From NCBI GenBank assembly GCA_049515175.1, contig JBEKUI010000011.1, positions 1 to 34,568 on the forward strand: a stretch of DNA of 34,568 bases, in the 5' to 3' direction. Shown here piece after piece: positions 1-5,560 of the stretch; within the stretch, counting starts at the first letter, position 1; every line of letters begins with the position of its first letter. Made by a program: the position numbers and the translations under genes. The stretch is from JACQNR01 sp049515175 (lineage in GTDB: Bacteria; Acidobacteriota; Terriglobia; UBA7540). Below the pieces are notes generated by a model, which saw only the letters and a program-made list of their open reading frames with translations, had not been told where the DNA came from and did no database searches.

Positions 1-1893
1 CTCGATTTCCTGCACCATGCGTGCGTAGTCCTGGCGCGTCGCCTCGGCGCGCTGAACGTAGAGCGAATCGACCAGCGCGTGCAGGACGCGGTATCCGGCG
101 CGCTCGGCGGTCTCCTTGGCCACCAGCAACTTCTCGCGCGCCAGCGCGTTGATGGCCTCATGCGCCTCGATCTTGCCGAAGCGCGCGTTCTTGTAGCCCG
201 TGTAACCAAAACAGCAGACGAGCAGCCACTTGAGCGACGACCGGCGTTTCTTGTAATTTGCGGGATTCGGGATTCGGGACTCGGGACTCGGGTGCGGCCC
301 CTCACCCGCCCCGTCCGTCGGCTGACGGACGGGCCACCCTCTCCCGGACGGAGAGGGCTGGAAAGCAAGGATTGGGGCCGATGCCTCGCCGCCGGAGGGA
401 GAGGGTGGGGATTTCAAAATGATTTCCGGCTCCCCTCTCCCGCTGGGAGAGGGGTTGGGGGTGAGGGCGGCGTTGATACGCGCTTTGTATTGCTCGCGCT
501 TCGCAATCAGCCGCTCAACCACGCGACTGGTGATACCGCGCCTTCGTTGGCAAACGCGGTAGCCGAGTTCCGGCACGCGCGGCGCGTCGGGGCAGCAGCG
601 GCAATTGACCGTCTCCGGCGAAACGTTGAACCGCGCCATGATGCTCGGAAATTCGCTGATGAAGTCGAGCTCCGCGACGTTCTCAAAAAATCCAAGGCGC
701 GGAGGAAACACCAGCCCGCCGCGGTCGGCGACGAGTAGTTCGTCAGGATGCTTGGGGCTTTCCGGCTCGGCTTTCTGCTCGGGGATGAGCACGCCATCGC
801 GCCAGGCGAGTTCCATCTGCATGTAGGAGATGCCCGTGCCGGTGGTGGTGCGCGCGCAATATTGCACGGGCAGCTTGGTGACGCGAACCAGTTCCCACAA
901 GCCATCCAGGTCGCACTGGTCGGCGATGAAGGAGTTCTGCGCATCGACGTGCAGCCGTCCGAAGAGCGTTGTGGCGCTGGCCTTGAAGAGGATGCGGCCG
1001 TAGCTCGTGTAGCTGCGCGCGCGGCTGCGCTGCACGGCGCCACCATAGGCGGGATCGCGATTGAGCGAAAGATCGAGGCGCTCGCGCCGCGCCTGTTGCA
1101 ATAGCCCGGGAAAGAGTGTCGAATCGCCCCACTCGCTGACGATGAGGTCGGGGTCGTGCGCGCGCAGCATGCGCTCGAAGCCGGCGGCGACAGGCTCGAG
1201 CGCGTCATCGAGTTCCAGCCAGTCGTCATCCACCGCGACTTCCAGCTTGCCGCGGCGGCCGTGCTTAGGATCGATCTTTCCCAGGCCTTCGATGCGCGCC
1301 TGCATGATCTTGAGCGGCGGTAATTCGAAATCAATCGCCCATTCGTCGTCGCGCGATTCGATGGCGCGGATTTCCCACTGTGGCACTTCACGTGACGCGG
1401 CCGCGATTCCATCGGGTACTGGGTACTGGGTACTGGGTTCTGGATTCTTTCCTGCCCCAGCACCTAGCCCCCAGCACCCAGCACCTGTTTTCACTTCCAC
1501 CTTGGCCAGCGGGAACACGCCCTTCTCCCAGCAATACATCGGCGGGAGCATCAAGTCAGAGTTGTAGAGCCGCAGGCCGGGATCGAAGCGCGAGACGAAG
1601 CGCGCGAGCGCCGCAAATTGCGGTGGATGGTCGAGCGCGATGCGCAGGACGAGTAGCTCGCGGCCTTCCCAGATGTCCTCGCGGCGCGTGAGCGTGCACG
1701 TCACCTGGGCGCGCGCGGCGAGCGCCCGAGCGAGATGCCGCAGGCGCGGCTCCGGGCCGTACGCGTAGAACGAGGGCCGAAACGAGCGGTCAATCAGCCG
1801 CAGGCGTTTCCCGCTCCCGCTCTCCGGAATCAGCCACAGCGTCATTCCCTCCGGGCAAGGGTAGAGGTCGAGAATCCATCCACTGAGTCTCAA
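1..1893 (-). CDS. polB2: Family-B DNA polymerase, PolB2-like, 3' end outside window
   Basis: An open frame of 631 codons runs without a stop from a TTG at 1893 to the window edge; GAGG lies 7 nt upstream of the TTG and an in-frame TGA just before it fixes the start. The N-terminus (GWILDLYPCPEGMTLWLI) and the palm identify a family-B polymerase. Motif A is DFISEFPSI (about residue 430), so the Asp is kept but the usual Tyr is Phe. Motif B is SLKWLLVCCFGYTGY (about 552), where NSxYG has become VCCFG. Motif C is HALVDSLYV (about 607), so the first Asp of DTDS is missing. This pattern fits the PolB2 branch, in which disrupted catalytic sites are known. Two in-frame repeat insertions add about 25 residues near 136 and about 69 residues near 476, the latter just before motif B. 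It is probably co-transcribed with the two genes upstream. DNA repair or lesion bypass is inferred, not shown. Confidence 0.85.
   Translation of the reverse strand, partial: MRLSGWILDLYPCPEGMTLWLIPESGSGKRLRLIDRSFRPSFYAYGPEPRLRHLARALAARAQVTCTLTRREDIWEGRELLVLRIALDHPPQFAALARFVSRFDPGLRLYNSDLMLPPMYCWEKGVFPLAKVEVKTGAGCWGLGAGAGKNPEPSTQYPVPDGIAAASREVPQWEIRAIESRDDEWAIDFELPPLKIMQARIEGLGKIDPKHGRRGKLEVAVDDDWLELDDALEPVAAGFERMLRAHDPDLIVSEWGDSTLFPGLLQQARRERLDLSLNRDPAYGGAVQRSRARSYTSYGRILFKASATTLFGRLHVDAQNSFIADQCDLDGLWELVRVTKLPVQYCARTTTGTGISYMQMELAWRDGVLIPEQKAEPESPKHPDELLVADRGGLVFPPRLGFFENVAELDFISEFPSIMARFNVSPETVNCRCCPDAPRVPELGYRVCQRRRGITSRVVERLIAKREQYKARINAALTPNPSPSGRGEPEIILKSPPSPSGGEASAPILAFQPSPSGRGWPVRQPTDGAGEGPHPSPESRIPNPANYKKRRSSLKWLLVCCFGYTGYKNARFGKIEAHEAINALAREKLLVAKETAERAGYRVLHALVDSLYVQRAEATRQDYARMVQEIE
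262..292. repeat. Tandem heptamer tract inside polB2 (element A)
   Basis: Four perfect 7-base units (GGGATTC twice, GGGACTC twice) plus a partial GGG. It lies in frame inside the polymerase gene and directly abuts the palindromic element at 299-467; together they form one insertion of about 207 nt (69 codons). No clear inverted partner arm was found. It belongs with the other heptamer elements of the window by architecture, not by unit sequence. Confidence 0.85.
299..467. repeat. MITE-like palindromic element inserted in polB2
   Basis: It is bounded by an inverted terminal pair CCCTCACCC (299-307) and GGGTGAGGG (459-467). Inside are a 10-bp hairpin CCCGTCCGTC/GACGGACGGG (310-333, loop GGCT) and pairs of CCTCTCCC/GGGAGAGG. 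The element at 2414-2563 in the neighbouring gene has the same ends, the same hairpin and the same CCTCTCCC/GGGAGAGG blocks, so the two are copies of one family. It is read through in frame in polB2, giving a Pro/Ser/Gly-rich peptide (LTPNPSPSGRGE) characteristic of such repeats. Confidence 0.8.
1414..1487. repeat. Inverted heptamer-repeat element inside polB2 (element B)
   Basis: The left arm is five 7-base units (GGGTACT three times, GGGTTCT, GGATTCT; 1414-1448). The right arm (1456-1487) is CCCAGCA, CCTAGCC, CCCAGCA, CCCAGCA, CCTG. The arms are inverted relatives of each other with about one C/T change per unit, so an RNA hairpin could form with wobble pairs, and the spacer is only 7 nt. 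It is translated in frame in the N-terminal part of the polymerase. Confidence 0.8.
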
Positions 1894-2143
1894 GGTTGAT
1901 CCTCAAAAGCGCTTCGATGCGCCGCAGCCGGATCTCGTGGTCGAGTCCGATAGCGACGTTGATGGCGTCCATGGCGTGCACGGGAAATTCATAAGTGCAG
2001 GCCTGGATGTAAAGCCGCACGCGGTTGAACATCAGCTCGAAATAGGCGCGCTCCTCGCGGCGCAGGGCGCGGCCAAAGACCCGCTCCCAGTTCTGAAGTT
2101 CCTGCTCGATCAGGTCGCGAAATGTGGAAACGGTTCGGCCCAT
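1790..2143 (-). CDS. Small helical protein between the RecA-like gene and polB2
   Basis: This encodes 117 residues. I do not recognise a named family. The first 85 or so residues look like a compact alpha-helical domain rich in charged and aromatic residues (FRDLIEQELQNWERVFGRAL, then EERAYFELMFNRVRLYIQA). The last 30 are low-complexity (Pro, Gly, Glu, Arg) and overlap the start of polB2 by 104 nt, so the tail may have arisen by loss of an earlier stop. It starts at an ATG 34 nt after the stop of the upstream RecA-like gene and shares its strand. The position suggests a small partner or regulator of the polymerase; this is an inference from context only. No signal peptide or membrane segment is visible. 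Confidence 0.65.
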   Translation of the reverse strand: MGRTVSTFRDLIEQELQNWERVFGRALRREERAYFELMFNRVRLYIQACTYEFPVHAMDAINVAIGLDHEIRLRRIEALLRINLETQWMDSRPLPLPGGNDAVADSGERERETPAAD

Positions 2144-2153
2144 TAGATACCTC

Positions 2154-2210
2154 TGTAGCGCCGCCGTCTCGGCGGCTTCATCGCCATGCCGGCAGGATGC
2201 CGGCGCTACG
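2154..2210. repeat. Palindromic repeat with TGTAGCGCCG ends
   Basis: The ends TGTAGCGCCG (2154-2163) and CGGCGCTACG (2201-2210) are inverted copies with one mismatch. They enclose two smaller GC-rich hairpins (CCGCCGTCTCGGCGG and GCCGGCAGGATGCCGGC). The element spans the stop codon of the RecA-like gene and supplies its last residues (SAGILPAWR). A related shorter unit lies at 2385-2413. Confidence 0.75.
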
Positions 2211-3080
2211 TGCGAGTCGTGGTTGCTGCGGTTCGCCGATCAACTTCAGCCGGTTGTCGGCGTCCAAGTTGAATCGCCAGACCTCGTTCACCGCCGCGCA
2301 GAGCTTGGGGAAGAAGCGCTGGCGCACGGGCGGGGGCGCGAAATCCTGCATGGCGGAAAACACAGCGATGGCAATGCCGTTCTCTGTAGCGCCGACCTTC
2401 AGGTCGGCACTGTCCCTCACCCGTCCGTCGGCTGACGGACACCCTCTCCCAAAGGGAGAGGGCCAGAAATCGAATCGCGGCGACTCTCGTCCTGAGGGAG
2501 CGGGTAGAGAATTAATAGATTCCGTTTCCCCTCTCCCTGGGGGAGAGGGGACAGGGGTGAGGGAACCCGCCCACCGCCGCAAATTGGCCAGCCCCTGCTC
2601 GAACGCCACGCGGGCGTTCCAGTCGCGCACGTCCTCATCAAAATAGAGATCGGGAAAGGCCGTGACGATCACAACTTCAGCGGGGAAATCCGCCAAGAAC
2701 TTCGGCACGCGCGCGATCAATTCCGTGAGCTGGAAGCAGGTGAAGGCACGAGCGATCTGGATGCCGCGATTAAACTCGGCGAAGGGCACGTGGCGCTCGC
2801 GGGCGAAACGCTCGAGCAGGCGCGGGTCGGCGGAGTTCGCGCCGTCGAGGAAGAGCACACGCTTGCCTTCCATGAGCAGGCGCGGCAGGAAGTAGTGACT
2901 GAGCCGCGCCACGTTGCCCGCGCCGTGAAACACTGCCAGGCCGCGCGCGGGCAGCCGCCAGGGTTGGTGTAGCGGCGGTGTTGCCCTCGTAGGGGCGGGG
3001 CTTGCCCCGCCCGTATTATCTGCGGGTAAGGGCACGGCAAGCCGTGCCCCTACGGTTGGCGACAACACTCCCTCGGCCAT
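2178..3080 (-). CDS. RecA/RadA-superfamily-like accessory protein, repeat-invaded
   Basis: This encodes 300 residues. The core resembles a RecA-like fold: GLAVFHGAGNVARLSHY (about 47-63) sits where a Walker A loop would be but lacks the GKT/S; then a strand KRVLFLDGANSADPR, and a Walker B-like strand AEVVIVTAFPDLYF (about 135-148). Nucleotide binding is therefore doubtful. Three repeat elements are translated in frame: one near the N-terminus (about residues 10-31), a composite one at about 173-232 (SLTPVPSPPGRGE and following), and one that forms the C-terminal end. Beyond the middle insert the conserved sequence resumes (IAIAVFSAMQDFAPPP), which argues that the gene tolerates rather than dies from the insertions. 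It is first gene of the cassette with polB2. By layout it recalls ImuA-type RecA-like partners of translesion polymerases; that is an analogy. Confidence 0.6.
   Translation of the reverse strand: MAEGVLSPTVGARLAVPLPADNTGGASPAPTRATPPLHQPWRLPARGLAVFHGAGNVARLSHYFLPRLLMEGKRVLFLDGANSADPRLLERFARERHVPFAEFNRGIQIARAFTCFQLTELIARVPKFLADFPAEVVIVTAFPDLYFDEDVRDWNARVAFEQGLANLRRWAGSLTPVPSPPGRGETESINSLPAPSGRESPRFDFWPSPFGRGCPSADGRVRDSADLKVGATENGIAIAVFSAMQDFAPPPVRQRFFPKLCAAVNEVWRFNLDADNRLKLIGEPQQPRLARSAGILPAWR
2385..2413. repeat. Short palindromic repeat (CCGACCT/AGGTCGG)
   Basis: A 7-bp perfect stem CCGACCT (2392-2398)/AGGTCGG (2401-2407) with a 2-nt loop is preceded by TGTAGCG, as in the repeat at 2154. It directly abuts the MITE-like element at 2414 and is translated within the RecA-like gene (DSADLKVGAT). 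Confidence 0.7.
2414..2563. repeat. MITE-like palindromic element inserted in the RecA-like gene
   Basis: This is a second copy of the element family at 299-467. Ends are CCCTCACCC (2414-2422) and GGGTGAGGG (2555-2563). It also has the CCGTCCGTC..GACGGAC hairpin and two CCTCTCCC/GGGAGAGG pairs. Its length of 150 nt is a multiple of three, so by itself it keeps the host reading frame. The encoded peptide (LTPVPSPPGRGE) closely matches that of the other copy read in the same orientation. Confidence 0.8.
2988..3054. repeat. Palindromic repeat with CGTAGGGGC ends
   Basis: The ends CGTAGGGGC (2988-2996) and GCCCCTACG (3046-3054) are perfect inverted copies. They enclose two internal hairpins, GGGGCGGGGCTTGCCCCGCCC and GGGCACGGCAAGCCGTGCCC. 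It is read in frame near the N-terminus of the RecA-like protein. Such GTAGGGGC repeats are familiar as dispersed elements in several environmental phyla. Confidence 0.75.
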
Positions 3081-3201
3081 GACCGACCCCCCAGTTTTCT
3101 CCTATCCTTTCCCGCCCGAGATCATAGGCGAACAAAAAGCGAAAGTCAAGGGCAAGCACAAATATCCCCCGCGATTCTCGCCGGGCAATGAGGATTTAGA
3201 C

Positions 3202-3240
3202 TTGAATTGACTGTTTTATTCGTTTATATTCACTATGAAT
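3202..3240 (+). promoter_or_regulatory. Promoter and palindromic operator of the toxin-antitoxin pair
   Basis: TTGAAT (3202-3207) and TATATT (3225-3230) have exactly 17 nt between them, a good vegetative promoter. A perfect palindrome ATTCA-CTA-TGAAT (3228-3240) overlaps the end of the -10 box, where a ribbon-helix-helix antitoxin would repress its own operon. The surrounding stretch is markedly AT-rich compared with the rest of the window. GGAGG at 3247-3251 serves the antitoxin start at 3261. Confidence 0.6.
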
Positions 3241-3260
3241 AATGACGGAGGCAATTTGCC

Positions 3261-3500
3261 ATGCCCAAGACCCTCACCATGCGCGTGGACGACACAACTT
3301 ATGAAACCTTCGTGCGCGCCGCCAAGGCCGAGCACCGCTCTCTCGCCAATCTGATCGAAACGGCGGCCCTGCGCCACTTGGAGGAATCAAACTTCGCGGA
3401 CGACACCGAGATGGCCGAGATTCTGGCGCGCCCGGAACTGGTCAAACGGTTGAAGGCGGGATCCCAGGATGCACGCAAGCGACGCGGGCGGTTCGTATAA
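3261..3500 (+). CDS. Ribbon-helix-helix (CopG-type) antitoxin
   Basis: This encodes 79 residues. The N-terminus PKTLTMRVDDTTYETFVRAA is a typical ribbon-helix-helix start: a beta-strand of alternating residues, then a helix, followed by the second helix (HRSLANLIETAALRHLEE). The C-terminal 35 residues are charged and would bind the toxin. It acts as a DNA-binding repressor and neutraliser of the toxin encoded immediately downstream, whose start codon overlaps its end by 32 nt. A palindrome over the promoter is a likely binding site. The start is supported by GGAGG 9 nt upstream. The family is clear at fold level; the exact subfamily is not. Confidence 0.85.
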   Translation: MPKTLTMRVDDTTYETFVRAAKAEHRSLANLIETAALRHLEESNFADDTEMAEILARPELVKRLKAGSQDARKRRGRFV

Positions 3501-3768
3501 CATCTTCGAAACCCGGCAGTTCCTGCGCGATCTCGAGCGACTCGGGCCCATAGCCCAGAAGCGACTCGAGGCCAAGCTCCGCCAGCACGTCTATCCCATC
3601 CTCCGAGATAATCCACACCTCGGTCCCAACATCAAGCGCCTGAAGAATTGGGAACCTCCAACCTGGCGATACCGTGTGGGGGACTGGCGATTCTTTTATG
3701 AAATCGACGAGCAAGACCGCGTGGTTTCAATGACGGCCGCCGACCATCGCCGGCAGGCCTACCACTAG
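3469..3768 (+). CDS. RelE/ParE-superfamily toxin
   Basis: This encodes 99 residues. The pattern is typical of the RelE/ParE fold: an N-terminal strand and helices (YNIFETRQFLRDLERL), a basic middle (KLRQHVYPILRDNP, then KRLKNWEPPTWRYRVGDWR) and terminal strands (RFFYEIDEQDRVVSMTAA). The R-x-R-V-G-D-W-R-F-F motif is characteristic. RelE members cleave mRNA on the ribosome while ParE members attack gyrase; sequence alone does not decide which. It begins inside the antitoxin gene, so translational coupling is likely, although the first eight residues may be dispensable. A strong hairpin follows the stop. Confidence 0.85.
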   Translation: MHASDAGGSYNIFETRQFLRDLERLGPIAQKRLEAKLRQHVYPILRDNPHLGPNIKRLKNWEPPTWRYRVGDWRFFYEIDEQDRVVSMTAADHRRQAYH

Positions 3769-3779
3769 GTGTGGTTGGG

Positions 3780-3805
3780 AAGGGGCGGCCCGTCGCCGCC
3801 CCTTT
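3780..3805. terminator. Hairpin terminator between convergent genes
   Basis: AAGGGGCGGC (3780-3789) pairs with GCCGCCCCTT (3795-3804) around a 5-nt loop. It lies 11 nt after the toxin stop and 29 nt before the end of the convergent oxidoreductase gene, so it could serve both. The T-run on the plus side is short (TTT), so termination strength is uncertain. Confidence 0.5.
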
Positions 3806-3833
3806 CGACAAACGCTCCAACAGATCGGCCTCG

Positions 3834-5213
3834 TTACGCCGCCGGCTTGATGTTCTGGTTCACGCGGAAGAAGTTGGTGGGGTCGTATTTCTTCTTGATC
3901 GTCGCCAGGCGGTCGTAGTTGTCGCGGAAGGAAGCTTTGACGCGCTCATGGCCCTCTTCCATCATGAAGTTGACGTAAGCGCCCCCGGACGAATGCGGGT
4001 GCAAGGCGTCGAAGTACTCTTTCGTCCAGTTGGTGATCTTCTCTTTGTTCTTGGGGTCGGGGTCCACACCCACGATGACTCCCGCCAGTAGCGCGTCGCG
4101 GTAGCTGAACGCCGTGTCGGTATTGCCCACGCGCTGAGCCGCGCCGTTGATGGGATACATATGCATGGTGGAATGTCCGGTGGGGAGCTTCTGGGCGTGC
4201 TCGAGATGCTTGGCGATAGAGGCGTCGCTGATTTCCTTGAAGAAGTCGGCCCGCCAGTACCATTGCAGTCCGGGGGGATAGAGGGGGTCGAAGAGGCTTT
4301 GCAGCGCCGGGAAAGGCATCGGCCCGACGGCATCGAGCGCCGGCTTGCCGACGCTGCGCATGGCTTTGGTGGCCTTGTCCGCTTTCTCGGGCGCCGCCGT
4401 CGAACACCAGATGACCGCGCACATCTTCTTGCCGTGTAGATCGGCGGGAAACAGCGGCACGGGCGGAACAGTCAGGAAGGCGAAGAATCCGCTCACGTCC
4501 TCGGGCGCCTGAGTGATGAATTCGCGGTAAGCCTTCATCACCTGGGGAGTCTGGTCGAGTGGCCAGAAGGTGGGGCCTGCGCTCACCATCTTCACCGGGT
4601 GCAGGCGGAAGAGAAACGACGTGACGACTCCGAAGTTGCCTCCGCCCCCACGCACGGCCCAATAGAGGTCCTGATTTTCCTCGGCGCTGGCGGTGACGAA
4701 GCGGCCGTCGGCAAGCACCACGTCCACGGCCAGAAGGTTGTCGATGGTCAGGCCGTAGGGGCGACTCAAGTGGCCGATTCCGCCGCCCAGCGTCAGGCCC
4801 GCGATGCCGGTCGTAGCGATCGTGCCGGTTGGCGTGGCCATGCCCAAGGCGTGCGTGGCGTGATCCACGTCGCCGCCCGTGCATCCGCCCTCGGCCCGCG
4901 CCGTGCGCGCCGCCAGTTTGACCCGCACGCTTCGCATCAGGGAAAGGTCAATGACCAGGCCGCCGTCACAGATTCCGAGTCCGCCGGCGTTGTGTCCGCC
5001 GCCGCGAATCGCCACCAGCACATCCTGCTCGCGAGCCGCGTGCACGGCGGCGATCACATCTGCCACGTCGACACAGCGCGCGATGGCTCCTGGACGCTTG
5101 TCGATCATGCCGTTGTAAACTTTCCGGGCTGCATCATAGCCCCCGTCCGCAGGAGTGAGAATTTGACCCCGGAATTGCGGTTTCAATTGATCGATGGCTT
5201 TCTGCACAGACAT
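3834..5213 (-). CDS. FAD-linked oxidase, berberine-bridge-enzyme type
   Basis: This encodes 459 residues. The N-terminal FAD domain (PCMH type) has VAIRGGGHNAGG at about 67-78; the His (about 74) is the usual site of covalent 8-alpha-histidyl flavin attachment. Then GIAGLTLGGGIGHLSRPYG and WAVRGGGGNFGVVTSF follow. The C-terminal BBE domain ends with KYDPTNFFRVNQNI, which packs on the flavin. The family oxidises alcohols, sugars or alkaloids with oxygen; the substrate is not predictable here. The second (cysteine) flavin attachment of plant members is not apparent. No secretion signal is seen. GGGAGGG lies 5 nt before the ATG. Transcription is divergent from the PQQ-propeller gene, with a 14-nt palindrome in the shared spacer. 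Confidence 0.88.
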   Translation of the reverse strand: MSVQKAIDQLKPQFRGQILTPADGGYDAARKVYNGMIDKRPGAIARCVDVADVIAAVHAAREQDVLVAIRGGGHNAGGLGICDGGLVIDLSLMRSVRVKLAARTARAEGGCTGGDVDHATHALGMATPTGTIATTGIAGLTLGGGIGHLSRPYGLTIDNLLAVDVVLADGRFVTASAEENQDLYWAVRGGGGNFGVVTSFLFRLHPVKMVSAGPTFWPLDQTPQVMKAYREFITQAPEDVSGFFAFLTVPPVPLFPADLHGKKMCAVIWCSTAAPEKADKATKAMRSVGKPALDAVGPMPFPALQSLFDPLYPPGLQWYWRADFFKEISDASIAKHLEHAQKLPTGHSTMHMYPINGAAQRVGNTDTAFSYRDALLAGVIVGVDPDPKNKEKITNWTKEYFDALHPHSSGGAYVNFMMEEGHERVKASFRDNYDRLATIKKKYDPTNFFRVNQNIKPAA

Positions 5214-5335
5214 AGTTTCCCTCCCTTGTGAGTGAGTTCGTCCTCCATACTGTTATTAGCCTGGCCAAACCTCTCCGTTGGCTACCCCAATGTTTTCACA
5301 GTCGACCAATTCAATCGAACGGCATGCCTGGAGGT

Positions 5336-5349
5336 AGGTCGATCGACCT
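5336..5349. promoter_or_regulatory. 14-nt perfect palindrome between divergent genes
   Basis: AGGTCGATCGACCT is a perfect inverted repeat; flanking CTGGAGGT (5328) and ACCTCCAG (5346) also allow an alternative hairpin. It sits near the middle of the 347-nt spacer between the FAD oxidase and the PQQ-propeller gene, so it is a candidate operator for either. TATAGT at 5508-5513 is a possible -10 box for the propeller gene, without a convincing -35. Nothing else was recognised in this spacer. Confidence 0.4.
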
Positions 5350-5560
5350 CCAGCCATTTTGTTACTCCCAAGTGTGCGGTGAAGAATAGCCCCGATGGGT
5401 AAATTATAACGCCGATTCGGACGGTTTGTCACCTCGGACCGAACCCCACCAAAGCTGTTTTCGCCAGCGGACTACCCTTTTCCCTGAGCCGAAGGTCCAT
5501 TAGACTCTATAGTGAACAGTGCGGCCACTTTCAGCGTTTGAACTCAACGAGGTATCAGCT

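Noticed and set aside
507..1463. 318-codon minus-strand open frame in the polymerase region
   Set aside because: It is out of frame with the recognised polymerase frame, which carries motifs A, B and C and runs unbroken from 1893 to the window edge.
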